From: Sphaerobacter sp.
GTDB lineage: Bacteria; Chloroflexota; Chloroflexia; Thermomicrobiales; Thermomicrobiaceae
Assembly (NCBI RefSeq): GCF_019683595.1
Contig: NZ_JADGHZ010000021.1
Span: forward strand, 1 to 36,018
DNA: 36,018 nt
Direction of reading: 5' to 3'
In this document: positions 1-8,153 of the stretch, in pieces
How positions within the stretch are numbered: position 1 is the stretch's first letter
Layout of the letters: each line of letters begins with the position of its first letter
Notes under the pieces: model-generated
Databases searched by the model: none
The model's input: the letters and a program-made list of their open reading frames with translations, nothing else
What the model was told of the DNA's origin: nothing
Position numbers and translations under genes: made by a program

Positions 1-49
<49 letters not shown>

Positions 50-85
50 CGGGAAGTCCCTGATCGACGATCCAGCGCGTTGACG

Positions 86-1477
86 CTAGCTCCCGATCTC
101 GCTGGCGAACTCGTTCTCGACCTCGGTCAGCGCCTCGTCGACGATCTGCACCATGCGGTCGATCTCCTCGTAGGTCACCACCAGCGGCGGCGCGAAGTGG
201 ACGATGTCCCAAACACGGGTCACCATCCCCTTCTCGTGGATGCGCTGGTCGAGCCGCTTGAGGAACTCCGACCCGCGGCCCCACTTGGCCTTGGTCTCCT
301 TGTTCTTGACCACTTCGATGCCGCACATCAGGCCCAGACCGCGCACGTCGCCGACCGTCGGGTGCGACCGCAGCTTGTTGAGCTGCTCCAGCAGGTAGGC
401 GCCCTTCTCGGCGCTCTGCTGCACCAGCCCCTCACGCTGGATGATCTCGATGTTCTTCAGCGACGCCGCTGCGGCAACCGCCTGGCCGCCGAAGGTGAGC
501 AGGTGCCCCAGCGCCACGTCCTTCTTCTCGGTGAAGATCTCGAAGACCTTGTCGCTGACCGCCACCGCCGCCAGCGGCGCGTAGCCGGAGGTGATCCCCT
601 TGGCCATCGTCATCAGGTCCGGCTGCATCCCGAAGTGCTCGGTTGCGAACATCTTGCCGGTCCGGCCGAACCCGTTGATCACCTCGTCCATGATCAGCAG
701 TACGCCGTATTCGTCGCAGATCTCGCGCAGCCGCTGCCAGTACTTCGGCGAGGGCACGTGCACCCCGTTGGACGTGGAGATCGGCTCACCGATCACCGCG
801 GCGACCGTCTCCGGCCCCTGGTTCTCGATCTCCTGCCGGATGTATTCGGCGCACATCAGGTCGCCCTCTTCGCCCTCCAGGCCGAAGTCGTTGCGGTAAC
901 GGTTGGGTGACGGGACATGGATGACGCCGTACATGAACGGGCCGAAGTAGGTCTCGTTGCGGCTCGCAGTCAGGCTCATCGCGCCGAAGGTCATGCCGTG
1001 GTAGCTACCCCGCCGCGCAATGATCTTGTAGCGCTTGGGGAAGCCGCGCATTGCCTGCACCTGCTTGGCGATCTTCAGCGCACTCTCGACCGCCTCCGAA
1101 CCACCCGAGCAGAAGAAGATCCGGTTCAGGTCGCCCGGCGTCAGCTCGGCCAGGACGTTCGCCAATTGCACTGCCGGCACCGAGGTATAGCTCGCGCTGG
1201 AGACGTACGCCACCTGCGCCGCCTGAGCGGCCATCGCCTCGCCGATCTCGGTCCGACCATGTCCGGCGTTCACGACCCACAGCCCGGCGATGCCGTCGAG
1301 GTACTCACGGCCGTGGATGTCCACCAGCGTGCTGCCGTGCGCGCTCTTGAAGACACGCAGGCCGTTCTGCTCGGCGAGGCGTACCCACTCGGCTGAATGG
1401 ATCCAGACGTGGTCCAGCGCCTCCTGCTCCAGAGCCTGGGCCGACCCCACCCCTGCGGCCTGAGCGCCGTTACCCAT
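86..1477 (-). CDS. Class III PLP-dependent aminotransferase
   Basis: The 463-residue product is a fold-type I, class III (omega) aminotransferase that moves an amino group to a keto acid using PLP; the exact donor cannot be read from sequence. The N-terminal half has the glycine-rich cofactor phosphate loop (FFCSGGSEAVESALK) and the family motif DEVINGFGRTG. The PLP lysine is K293 in MAKGITSGY. The length matches the family (about 430-470). The ATG at 1477 is chosen because the protein becomes family-like immediately after it, a GGAGGGAG lies 10 bases upstream, and an extended -10 promoter at 1556-1564 would lie inside any longer reading. It could be an omega-amino-acid:pyruvate, putrescine or beta-alanine type enzyme. 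It is monocistronic as far as the window shows. Confidence 0.93.
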   Translation of the reverse strand: MGNGAQAAGVGSAQALEQEALDHVWIHSAEWVRLAEQNGLRVFKSAHGSTLVDIHGREYLDGIAGLWVVNAGHGRTEIGEAMAAQAAQVAYVSSASYTSVPAVQLANVLAELTPGDLNRIFFCSGGSEAVESALKIAKQVQAMRGFPKRYKIIARRGSYHGMTFGAMSLTASRNETYFGPFMYGVIHVPSPNRYRNDFGLEGEEGDLMCAEYIRQEIENQGPETVAAVIGEPISTSNGVHVPSPKYWQRLREICDEYGVLLIMDEVINGFGRTGKMFATEHFGMQPDLMTMAKGITSGYAPLAAVAVSDKVFEIFTEKKDVALGHLLTFGGQAVAAAASLKNIEIIQREGLVQQSAEKGAYLLEQLNKLRSHPTVGDVRGLGLMCGIEVVKNKETKAKWGRGSEFLKRLDQRIHEKGMVTRVWDIVHFAPPLVVTYEEIDRMVQIVDEALTEVENEFASEIGS

Positions 1478-1555
1478 GAGTCCCCAACTCCCTCCACAGA
1501 CCGCCCGCTCCGACCGGCGGCGCGGCGGCGGAATCTTACTCAATCCGATGCGCGC

Positions 1556-1564
1556 AGTATAGCA
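1556..1564 (-). promoter_or_regulatory. Extended -10 promoter for the aminotransferase
   Basis: Read on the minus strand this is TGCTATACT: a TATACT -10 hexamer with the TG of an extended -10. It predicts a transcript starting near 1549, about 72 bases ahead of the ATG at 1477. No good -35 hexamer is present, as expected for extended -10 promoters. The same TGCTAKACT motif precedes several other genes in this window. Confidence 0.55.
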
Positions 1565-1605
1565 CTGATACCGGTGGAATCGCGCAGCGTCTGCCGAATC
1601 CCAAC

Positions 1606-1785
1606 AATGAGACCGGTCCTGCCGCCGATCCGGCATTCCGAGGCGGAGCCCGCTCGGCCATCGGGGTCAGCCTGCTCTGCGCCGCAGGAGTCACCGATGT
1701 GACCCATCTCGACGGTGGGATCAACGCCTGGGTCACCGAGGGCCAGTCGGTCGAGCGCGGCGCGGACCTCGTCAGAGCAGCCTAG
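1606..1785 (+). pseudogene. Rhodanese C-terminal relic
   Basis: Reading frame 1 encodes a recognisable C-terminal half of a rhodanese-homology domain ending at a TAG at 1783-1785. The signature is ARSAIGVSLL, then GVTDVTHLDGGINAW, which matches the active-site loop plus the final strand and helix of the family. No start codon or N-terminal half is present. Upstream the frame runs into the promoter region of the aminotransferase, so only about 50 residues of the domain survive. At the place of the catalytic cysteine (usually C-R-x-G-x-R-S) the frame has FRGGARS, so Phe (TTC) stands where Cys (TGC) is expected. I read it as a decayed sulfurtransferase gene rather than a functional one. Confidence 0.6.
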
Positions 1786-1855
1786 CCCGCCCATCCGGCA
1801 CGCCCGCCCTCACGCAACCAGCAGAGGAGAGGCCATTCGGTGGCTCCTTCTCTGT

Positions 1856-1884
1856 TTGTGAACACCGTACGGTCATGCTATTGT
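1856..1884 (+). promoter_or_regulatory. Promoter of the beta-lactamase-like gene
   Basis: TTGTGA (1856-1861) and TATTGT (1879-1884) are separated by 17 bases, and TG at 1876-1877 gives an extended -10. Transcription would start near 1891, about 40 bases before the ATG at 1932. The spacer contains a perfect 10-base palindrome, ACCGTACGGT (1864-1873), in a position where a bound repressor or a DNA-distorting activator would act. Confidence 0.55.
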
Positions 1885-1931
1885 GCTGCGTGCTGTTGGT
1901 CCGGAGAGCCGAGCACAGGGAGGAGCAGGGA

Positions 1932-2846
1932 ATGGCGACCGATCCCAAGGCGACCGTCGAGCGCATTCGCGACCTGGCGGAGGGATTCACGGGAACGATC
2001 GCGGTGGCGGCACGCGACCTCGATACCGGCGCCGAGGTGATGTACAACCCGGACGTTGTCGTCCCCACCGCCAGCACGATGAAGACGGTCCTCCTCTACG
2101 AGCTGTACCGGCAGGTCGACGCCGGGAAGATCGACCCGGCGATGCGCATCACCCTGGAGGAGCGACACCGCGTGCCGGGCTCCGGCGTGCTCCAGGACCT
2201 CGACGCGGGCGTCGCGCCGACGGTGAAGGACATCGCCACCCTCATGATCACCGTGAGTGACAACACCGCCACCGACATGATCTACGACCTGATCGGTCGC
2301 GAGGCCGTAGCGGCCACCATCGAGCGCCTCGGCATGACCAATACGCACCTGCCGCTCGACACCTGGGAGATCCTGGCCGGGCTGCACGACCTCGACCCCA
2401 ATGATCCCACGCTGACCTACGACGGGCTCAAGCAGGCGTTGGCGTCCAAGCCGGCCCCGTGGGACTGCGCGGCACTGCGCGAGACGCCGGACAACGACGT
2501 CTCCACCCCGCGCGACATGCTGCGCCTCTTGGAGGCGATCCACCGCGGGGAGGGGCTCAGCCCCGCATCGCGGGAGGCGGTCATCGACATCTTGAAGCGG
2601 CAGAAGTACACCACCATCATCCCCGAGCAACTTCCGTTCGGCGTCCAGGCGGCCCACAAGACCGGCACCGTCCGCGGCGTCCGCAACGATGTGGGATTGG
2701 TTTTCGCCGGGGAGCGCACCTACGCCGTCGCGCTCATGAGCAAGGGCAGCCCCAACATGGTCGCCTCTCAGCGCCTGCTGTCCGACGTCTCGCGCCTGAT
2801 CTTCGAGTGCTTCATCGGCCCCATCTCGGAGGAGGCCATCCAGTAG
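1932..2846 (+). CDS. Class A beta-lactamase-like serine hydrolase
   Basis: The 304-residue product has the penicillin-recognising serine enzyme core. S48-T-M-K51 is the S-x-x-K nucleophile motif, S109-D-N111 is the second motif and K243-T-G245 is the third. These place it in the beta-lactamase class A-like family (Pfam Beta-lactamase2 type). The omega-loop motif E-x-x-L-N, which supplies the deacylating glutamate of true class A enzymes, is not obvious; the stretch before TPRDM reads RETPDNDVS. No signal peptide is visible from this start, so the protein may be cytoplasmic. The ATG at 1932 follows GGGAGGAG and lies just after the predicted promoter; an in-frame ATG at 1875 would overlap the promoter and lacks an SD. 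Hydrolysis of a beta-lactam or another ester or amide is possible; resistance cannot be inferred. Confidence 0.88.
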   Translation: MATDPKATVERIRDLAEGFTGTIAVAARDLDTGAEVMYNPDVVVPTASTMKTVLLYELYRQVDAGKIDPAMRITLEERHRVPGSGVLQDLDAGVAPTVKDIATLMITVSDNTATDMIYDLIGREAVAATIERLGMTNTHLPLDTWEILAGLHDLDPNDPTLTYDGLKQALASKPAPWDCAALRETPDNDVSTPRDMLRLLEAIHRGEGLSPASREAVIDILKRQKYTTIIPEQLPFGVQAAHKTGTVRGVRNDVGLVFAGERTYAVALMSKGSPNMVASQRLLSDVSRLIFECFIGPISEEAIQ

Positions 2847-2903
2847 ACCCGGCCGCCAGTGGAGCGACCGCGGCTATTGAGCCGTCATCGTCGTCCTGTC
2901 TTG

Positions 2904-2961
2904 GTCATCCTGAGCGGAGCGAAGGATCTCGCGTCGGACCGGCCACGCAGCGAAGGATGAC
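2904..2961 (+). repeat. Dispersed repeat, copy 1, with 8-base inverted ends
   Basis: This 58-base element begins GTCATCCT and ends AGGATGAC, an exact 8-base inverted repeat. Inside, ATCCT and AGGAT can also pair around GAGCGGAGCGA. Bases 2914-2961 recur in reverse orientation at 35943-35990 with 47 of 48 positions identical. It lies in the 303-base gap (2847-3149) between the serine hydrolase and the MFS gene, where I see no gene. It looks like a REP- or MITE-like non-coding element; translated, it gives the arginine-rich RSFAPLRMT reading typical of spurious ORFs over such repeats. Confidence 0.85.
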
Positions 2962-3149
2962 GCCAGCACGGGAGCGGGCTGATTGCGGGTATTCTGGGCT
3001 CGTTCCTGCCGCGGTCGCCCAACGCGCAGGCGCCGTCACCCTCTAGGAGAGTCGGCGGAGATGTGGCACACTGACCGGGACGCTCGAAGAACGGTTGACA
3101 GCCCTGCTGGTGCAGGTGAACCGCTAGGACGAGGGGGATAGGAGTAGGA

Positions 3150-4373
3150 GTGGAGGGCGGGCGGACGAAGCTGTCGGAGTGGCAGCTTGTGCCGTTCCAT
3201 CTGGGCGCGGCGATCGGCCCGATGGGCAGCAACGTCTTCACCGTCCTGTTTACCATCCTGCTCGGCGCCTTCGACGTTGACCGCTCGATCCTCACGCTCG
3301 CCGTCCCGGCCTACCTCTTCCCCTACGCGATCGTGCAGTTCGCCTCGGGTGCCGTCTCCGACCTGACCTCCCGCCGATCGAGCCTCTTCATCGGCTTCGG
3401 CGGCTACGGCGCAGCGTCGCTCCTGGCGGCGTTGTCCCCGAACTTCCCGGTCTTCCTGGTATCCCAAGTGCTCCAGGGCACGACCAACGCCTTCACGACG
3501 CCGATCGTGATGGCGACGCTGGGCGACGTGGTGCCCCGCGAACGGATCGGCCGGTCGATGGGCTACTTCTCGGCGGTCAACCAGGCCGGTGCGATGGTCG
3601 GGCCGCTCGTGGCCGGCGCGCTGGGGGATCTCAACTGGCGCCTCGCCTATCTCGTCATCACCGCCATGAGCTGGTCGCTCGCCGTCTGGTATGCCCTCTG
3701 GTTCCGGCGGTACGGGGCGCTGGTGCCGCCGCGCGTGCGCGGGGAAAGCATCGGCGCCAGCCTTCGGGCGATTGTCGCGTCGCTCGGCGTGCCGGTCCTG
3801 CTGCTGGCCGGTATCGCCTTCCTGGCGAACGGCGCGATGCGCGGGGCGAGCTACCTCTACGCGGAGTACTTATCTAACACGTGGGGCAGCGGTACCGGGC
3901 AGGTCGGGATCATCCTGTCGATGTACGGGCTGGCGGGCCTGCTGGGTGGGCCTGGAGCCGGTCGGTTGGTCGACCGTGTGGGGCCGTACCGGGGACTGAC
4001 GGCCGGGATGGTCGGCGTGGCACTCGCCTTCCTCCTGATGGCCGCGGCGCCCTCCCCGCTCGTGCTGGCAGCCGCGCACTTCGGCGTGGGGCTGGCCGGG
4101 ATCGTCGCCTGGTCCGCGTTCAACACCCTGGTCGTCCAGGCCGTGCCCGAGAGCCGCGGCACGGTCTCCTCAATCACCGGCAGCGCTAAGTTCATCGGCC
4201 AGGGGTCGGCGCCGCTCTGGTACACGCCGCTGTATGGAATGTCCCCGGCATCCATCTTCGTCGGCGCTGCGGCCATGGCGGTTCTCGTCCTCGCGCCGCT
4301 CGCCAGGCTCCGGACAATAGCGGCCGCCCGGGAACACGCCCCGGTCCACGAGCCCGCCGCGCGCGGCCGGTAG
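3150..4373 (+). CDS. MFS transporter
   Basis: The 407-residue product is a hydrophobic protein with the length and helix distribution of a 12-helix Major Facilitator Superfamily permease. The cytoplasmic motif A between helices 2 and 3 reads GAVSDLTSRRSSL (about residues 67-79). A related loop, GPGAGRLVDRVG, occurs at the equivalent place in the second half, consistent with the family's internal duplication. Helix 4 contains a GPLVAGALG stretch common in drug/proton antiporters. The start is a GTG at 3150 preceded by GGGGGATAGGAGTAGGAG. The C-terminus is a short basic tail. Export of a small organic molecule by proton exchange is the family's usual role; the substrate is unknown and the neighbours do not help. 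Confidence 0.88.
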   Translation: MEGGRTKLSEWQLVPFHLGAAIGPMGSNVFTVLFTILLGAFDVDRSILTLAVPAYLFPYAIVQFASGAVSDLTSRRSSLFIGFGGYGAASLLAALSPNFPVFLVSQVLQGTTNAFTTPIVMATLGDVVPRERIGRSMGYFSAVNQAGAMVGPLVAGALGDLNWRLAYLVITAMSWSLAVWYALWFRRYGALVPPRVRGESIGASLRAIVASLGVPVLLLAGIAFLANGAMRGASYLYAEYLSNTWGSGTGQVGIILSMYGLAGLLGGPGAGRLVDRVGPYRGLTAGMVGVALAFLLMAAAPSPLVLAAAHFGVGLAGIVAWSAFNTLVVQAVPESRGTVSSITGSAKFIGQGSAPLWYTPLYGMSPASIFVGAAAMAVLVLAPLARLRTIAAAREHAPVHEPAARGR

Positions 4374-4477
4374 TCGCGCTGCCAGGAGCGCGGGGTCCAT
4401 GCTCAGCCTGACGTGCTCATCCTTCATGAGACAAACGGGATGGGTAGAGGTTCCGCGCGGCGCCCGCCCGCTTCGGC

Positions 4478-7093
4478 TCATCCCGTCCCGTCGAGCGCGC
4501 GGCGGCGCAGCTCGTAGAGGGTGGTCAGGGCTTCGAGCGGCGTCAGAGACTCCACGTCCAGCGCCTTGAGGTCCTCGACGATCGGGTCCGGCACACCGAA
4601 GAGGGTCAACTGCATCGCTTCCACGCGCGGTGCCGCCATCGCCTTGCGACGGCGACTGCGCTCGGCGCGCTCGGCACCCCCCTCCAGGTCCGCCAAGATC
4701 TCCCCGGCGCGGCGCACCACCGCGCGCGGCATCCCGGCGAGTTGCGCCACGTGGATGCCATAGCTGCGATCGGCGCCACCGGGGACAACCCGGTGCAGGA
4801 AGACGACCTCGTCGCCCTCCTCCAGCACATCGACCCGGTAGTTCCGGACCCGTGGCAGGATCTTCTCCAGTTCAGTCAGCTCGTGGTAGTGGGTCGCGAA
4901 GAGCGTCTTGCAACCGAGGCGTGGGCTGTTGTGGATGTGTTCGACAACGGCCCGCGCGATCGCCAGACCGTCGTAGGTGCTGGTGCCGCGCCCGATCTCG
5001 TCCAGCACGACCAGCGAGCGGGGCGTGGCGTGGTGCAGGATCGTTGCGGTCTCGACCATCTCCACCATGAAGGTGCTCTGCCCGGTGGCGATGTCGTCCT
5101 GCGCGCCGATCCGAGTGAAGATCCGGTCAACGATGCCAATCCGCGCCCGCTCGGCAGGGACGAACGAGCCGATCTGCGCCAGCAGCACGATCAGTGCGAC
5201 CTGCCGGAGATAGGTGCTCTTCCCGGCCATATTCGGTCCGGTCAGGATCGTGATCTGGTTGCTTTCCGTGTCGAGGTACGTGTCGTTGGGCACGAACTGG
5301 CCGGTCTCCAGCGTGACCTCGACCACCGGGTGTCGCCCACCAACGATCTCGAGCACGGTGCTGTCATCAAGTTCCGGCCGGACGTAGCGCCGGCGCACCG
5401 CCACCTCGGCCAGCGCCGACAACACGTCGAGCTGCGCCACCGCCTGCGCCGCCGCCCGCACGGAGTCGGCGGCCGCCGCGACCTGGGCCAGCACGCGGCG
5501 GTACACCTGCTCCTCCAGATCAGCGATGCGTTCCTCGGCATTCAGGACCCGGCTCTCGTACTCCTTCAGCTCCGGGGTGATGTAGCGTTCCGCGTTGACC
5601 AGCGTCTGCTTGCGCTGGTAGTCGGCGGGTACCGCGCTGATGTTCGCGCGGCTCACCTCGATGTAGTAGCCAAAGACCTTGTTGAAGCCGACCTTGAGCG
5701 ACTTGATCCCGGTCCGCTCGCGCTCGGCCTGCTCCAGCCCGGCGATCCACTCACGCGCCTCGCGGGAGGACGCGCGCAGGCCGTCGAGTTCGGGGCTGAA
5801 CCCGGCGCGGATCGTCGGCCCGCCCCCGAGAACGGCCGGCGGCTCGTCGACGAGCGCCTGGGCAATGAGACGGGCCGTCTCCGAGCAGTCGGGTGGATCA
5901 GCGACGAGACACGGCCGATCCCCGTCGCCCAGGATCTCGTTGATCTCGGGCAACCGCTGGAGCGAGCGGGACAGCGCCAGCAACTCGCGCGGCCCGGCTG
6001 CGCCGGTCACGACCCGATTGATCAGCCGCTCTAGGTCGGCAACGTGCCCCAGTGCGTCGCGCAGGCGCGCCCGTACCAGCGCGCGATCGACGAAGAAGGC
6101 CACCGCGGCCTGGCGGGCCTGCAATTCGGCCAGGTCGAGCAGCGGCTGGCCGACCCAGCGCCGTAGCATCCGGGCGCCCATCGGCGTCCGGGTCTGGTCG
6201 AGCACGCCGATCAGCGAGTGCCGCCGTTCGCCCCGGCTGCTCTCGGTCAATTCCAGGTTACGGCGCGTCTGGCCGTCGAGCGACATGTAGCGCTCGGTGC
6301 TGTAGGTTACGAGGTCGACGATCTGCTTCAGGCTGCCGACCTGCGTCTCCGCCAGGTACTGCAGCAGCGCCCCAGCGGCTCGGATGGCGAAGGGCTTGCC
6401 TGCGCAGCCATAGGCCTCCAGCGTCTCCACCTCGAAGTGGCGCCGCAACTCCTCATCCGCCACCTCGAGGCGCCACTCGGAGCGGTCCCGCCGGGTGATG
6501 TAGGCACCCTCGGGAACAACCTCGGCCGGCAGGGGATCCTCCCCGTCCGGCTGGCTGGCGGGCGCGACGATCTCGGCCGGGTGGAGGCGCAGGAGTTCGC
6601 GATGCACCGCAGCACGGGCGGCGGCAGCGTCCGCGGCGTTGATCTCGGTCGTGGCGAACTCACCGGTCGAGATGTCCGCCACGGCCAGGCCCGCCCGCGC
6701 GCCGTCCAGGAGGACCGCCGCGATGTAGTGGTTGGTGTCGCTGTCCAGCATCGCCGGGTCCGTCACCGTGCCCGGCGTGACGATCCGGGTGACGCGCCGC
6801 TCAACCAGCTCCCGGCCCGTCGGCTCCCCGATCTGCTCGCAAATGGCGACCTTGTGACCGGCTCCAACGAGGCGGGCGATGTACCCCTGCGCTGCGTGGC
6901 ACGGGATGCCCGCCATGGGGATGCGGTTGCCCCGCCCCATCTCGCGGGACGTGAGCGTGATGTCCAGCACGGAGGCGGCCAGTTTGGCGTCGTCGTCGAA
7001 GGTCTCGTAGAAGTCGCCCAGCCGGAAGAAGACGATCGTGTCCGGGTACTGGCGCTTGATCGAGAGGTACTGCCGCCGAATCGGCGTGGACAT
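4478..7093 (-). CDS. mutS: DNA mismatch repair protein MutS
   Basis: The 871-residue product is full-length MutS, the ATP-driven clamp that recognises mismatches and recruits MutL. The N-terminal mismatch-reading motif is F28-Y29-E30 in RLGDFYETF, equivalent to the Phe-x-Glu wedge of E. coli MutS. The C-terminal ATPase has Walker A GPNMAGKST (K625), the signature STFMVEM, Walker B LVVLDEIGRGTS and the ATHYHEL switch histidine region. A short C-terminal tail after the ATPase carries the dimerisation segment. The ATG at 7093 is chosen over a longer frame from 7126 because GGGAGG lies upstream and STPIRRQYLSIK is where homology begins. It follows the coupled DUF1015 and kinase genes on the same strand, 88 bases after the kinase stop. 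No mutL is in the window. Confidence 0.98.
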   Translation of the reverse strand: MSTPIRRQYLSIKRQYPDTIVFFRLGDFYETFDDDAKLAASVLDITLTSREMGRGNRIPMAGIPCHAAQGYIARLVGAGHKVAICEQIGEPTGRELVERRVTRIVTPGTVTDPAMLDSDTNHYIAAVLLDGARAGLAVADISTGEFATTEINAADAAAARAAVHRELLRLHPAEIVAPASQPDGEDPLPAEVVPEGAYITRRDRSEWRLEVADEELRRHFEVETLEAYGCAGKPFAIRAAGALLQYLAETQVGSLKQIVDLVTYSTERYMSLDGQTRRNLELTESSRGERRHSLIGVLDQTRTPMGARMLRRWVGQPLLDLAELQARQAAVAFFVDRALVRARLRDALGHVADLERLINRVVTGAAGPRELLALSRSLQRLPEINEILGDGDRPCLVADPPDCSETARLIAQALVDEPPAVLGGGPTIRAGFSPELDGLRASSREAREWIAGLEQAERERTGIKSLKVGFNKVFGYYIEVSRANISAVPADYQRKQTLVNAERYITPELKEYESRVLNAEERIADLEEQVYRRVLAQVAAAADSVRAAAQAVAQLDVLSALAEVAVRRRYVRPELDDSTVLEIVGGRHPVVEVTLETGQFVPNDTYLDTESNQITILTGPNMAGKSTYLRQVALIVLLAQIGSFVPAERARIGIVDRIFTRIGAQDDIATGQSTFMVEMVETATILHHATPRSLVVLDEIGRGTSTYDGLAIARAVVEHIHNSPRLGCKTLFATHYHELTELEKILPRVRNYRVDVLEEGDEVVFLHRVVPGGADRSYGIHVAQLAGMPRAVVRRAGEILADLEGGAERAERSRRRKAMAAPRVEAMQLTLFGVPDPIVEDLKALDVESLTPLEALTTLYELRRRALDGTG

Positions 7094-7181
7094 GGCTGAC
7101 TCGACCTCCCGTTTGCCGCGCGGCACGCGGCATCACGCGCGCCTGCAGCCCCGCGTCGACACCGGACTCTGCCGGAGACGG

Positions 7182-8153
7182 TCAGGCCGCGGCGCGGACG
7201 AGCGCGTCCTCCAGCCCGCTGTCCAATTGGTCGAGCAGGGCCAGGCGCGGTTCGGCATCGCGCCCCACAAGCAGGCGCTTCAGGACGACCTGTCGAAGGA
7301 AGAACGGCAGGAGGGCCTGCTCCGCCTCAGTCAGGGGCCAGCGCCGGCAGTAGCAGCGGACGAAGTCGGCCCCCGGCTTGGCGCTCGGCTGCGGGTAGAC
7401 CCCCTCCTTGCCCCCGAACTGGAACGCGGCGTAGGCCAGATCGTACACCCGGCTCTCCCAGAAGGCCGCGTCCAGGTCGACCACGGCGGCGATTTCGCTG
7501 TCGTTGATGACCAGGTTCCCCGGACGATAGTCGCCGTGCACCACCGTCGTCCCGCTCGCCAGCGCGGACGCGTAGGCCGCCGCGTCGAACCGGGCGAGGG
7601 TCTCGTCCACGCGGTGCCGCACGGCGTCCATCAGCTCCGCGTCCGCCGCGGTGCGATCGCCGAAGTCTGCCACGATCTCGTCGACCCGGTCGACCCAGGC
7701 ATCCGCCGGGAGGTACAGCGGCGCCAGGCGGTCCGCCTCCGCCGGAGCGGGGCGGAAGTGGCGCGCAGCCCCGTGCAGGTCGGCCAGCACGCCCGCGGCC
7801 TTGCAGATCATCGGGCCCGACCAGTCATCGTGCAGCGACCCGTTCTCGCCCGACACCCACTCGGTCAACGCCACGGTGCCCAGCGAGGTGCCGGTATAGT
7901 CCTGCCCACCCACCGTCTTGACCGGCTGCGGGAGCAGCGTGAAGCCCTGGGCCAGGATGTACTGCCAGAGGTCAAACTGGAATTCGCGCGGCGGCTTGCC
8001 CGCCTGAGGCCGGAAGATGATCAGGTGCTTGTCGCCGTCGGGGGTCGTGACGCGAAAGTGGAGGTTGAAGCCCGAGTAGACCTCGCTGGCGGCCGAGGCC
8101 GTCACCCCGTAGTGTTGCAGCGCCGGTTCAAGCGCGCGCAATGGCGTCTTCAC
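7182..8153 (-). CDS. APH/choline-kinase-like phosphotransferase
   Basis: The 323-residue product belongs to the aminoglycoside phosphotransferase (APH) superfamily of small-molecule kinases with a protein-kinase-like fold. The Brenner motif is VVHGDYRPGN with catalytic D208 and metal-binding N213 (numbered from the GTG at 8153). The DFG-equivalent is AAVVDLDAAFW (D226, D228). The layout resembles homoserine, choline and SrkA-like kinases more than resistance enzymes. The GTG at 8153 overlaps the TGA of the upstream DUF1015 gene as GTGA, the usual arrangement for translational coupling. A longer frame from 8192 would overlap that gene by 43 bases and has no better SD. The substrate is unknown; a hydroxylated amino acid or amino sugar is plausible. 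Confidence 0.85.
   Translation of the reverse strand: MKTPLRALEPALQHYGVTASAASEVYSGFNLHFRVTTPDGDKHLIIFRPQAGKPPREFQFDLWQYILAQGFTLLPQPVKTVGGQDYTGTSLGTVALTEWVSGENGSLHDDWSGPMICKAAGVLADLHGAARHFRPAPAEADRLAPLYLPADAWVDRVDEIVADFGDRTAADAELMDAVRHRVDETLARFDAAAYASALASGTTVVHGDYRPGNLVINDSEIAAVVDLDAAFWESRVYDLAYAAFQFGGKEGVYPQPSAKPGADFVRCYCRRWPLTEAEQALLPFFLRQVVLKRLLVGRDAEPRLALLDQLDSGLEDALVRAAA

Noticed and set aside
2885-3295. Minus-strand frame of 136 codons after the serine hydrolase
   Set aside because: It translates the dispersed repeat and then the antisense of the MFS gene; such RSFAPLRMT-type proteins are spurious.
4435-4486. Inverted repeat ACGGGATG / CATCCCGT between the MFS gene and mutS
   Set aside because: The arms are exact, but the loop is 36 bases and there is no T-run; the right arm is also the end of mutS. 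Too weak to call a terminator.
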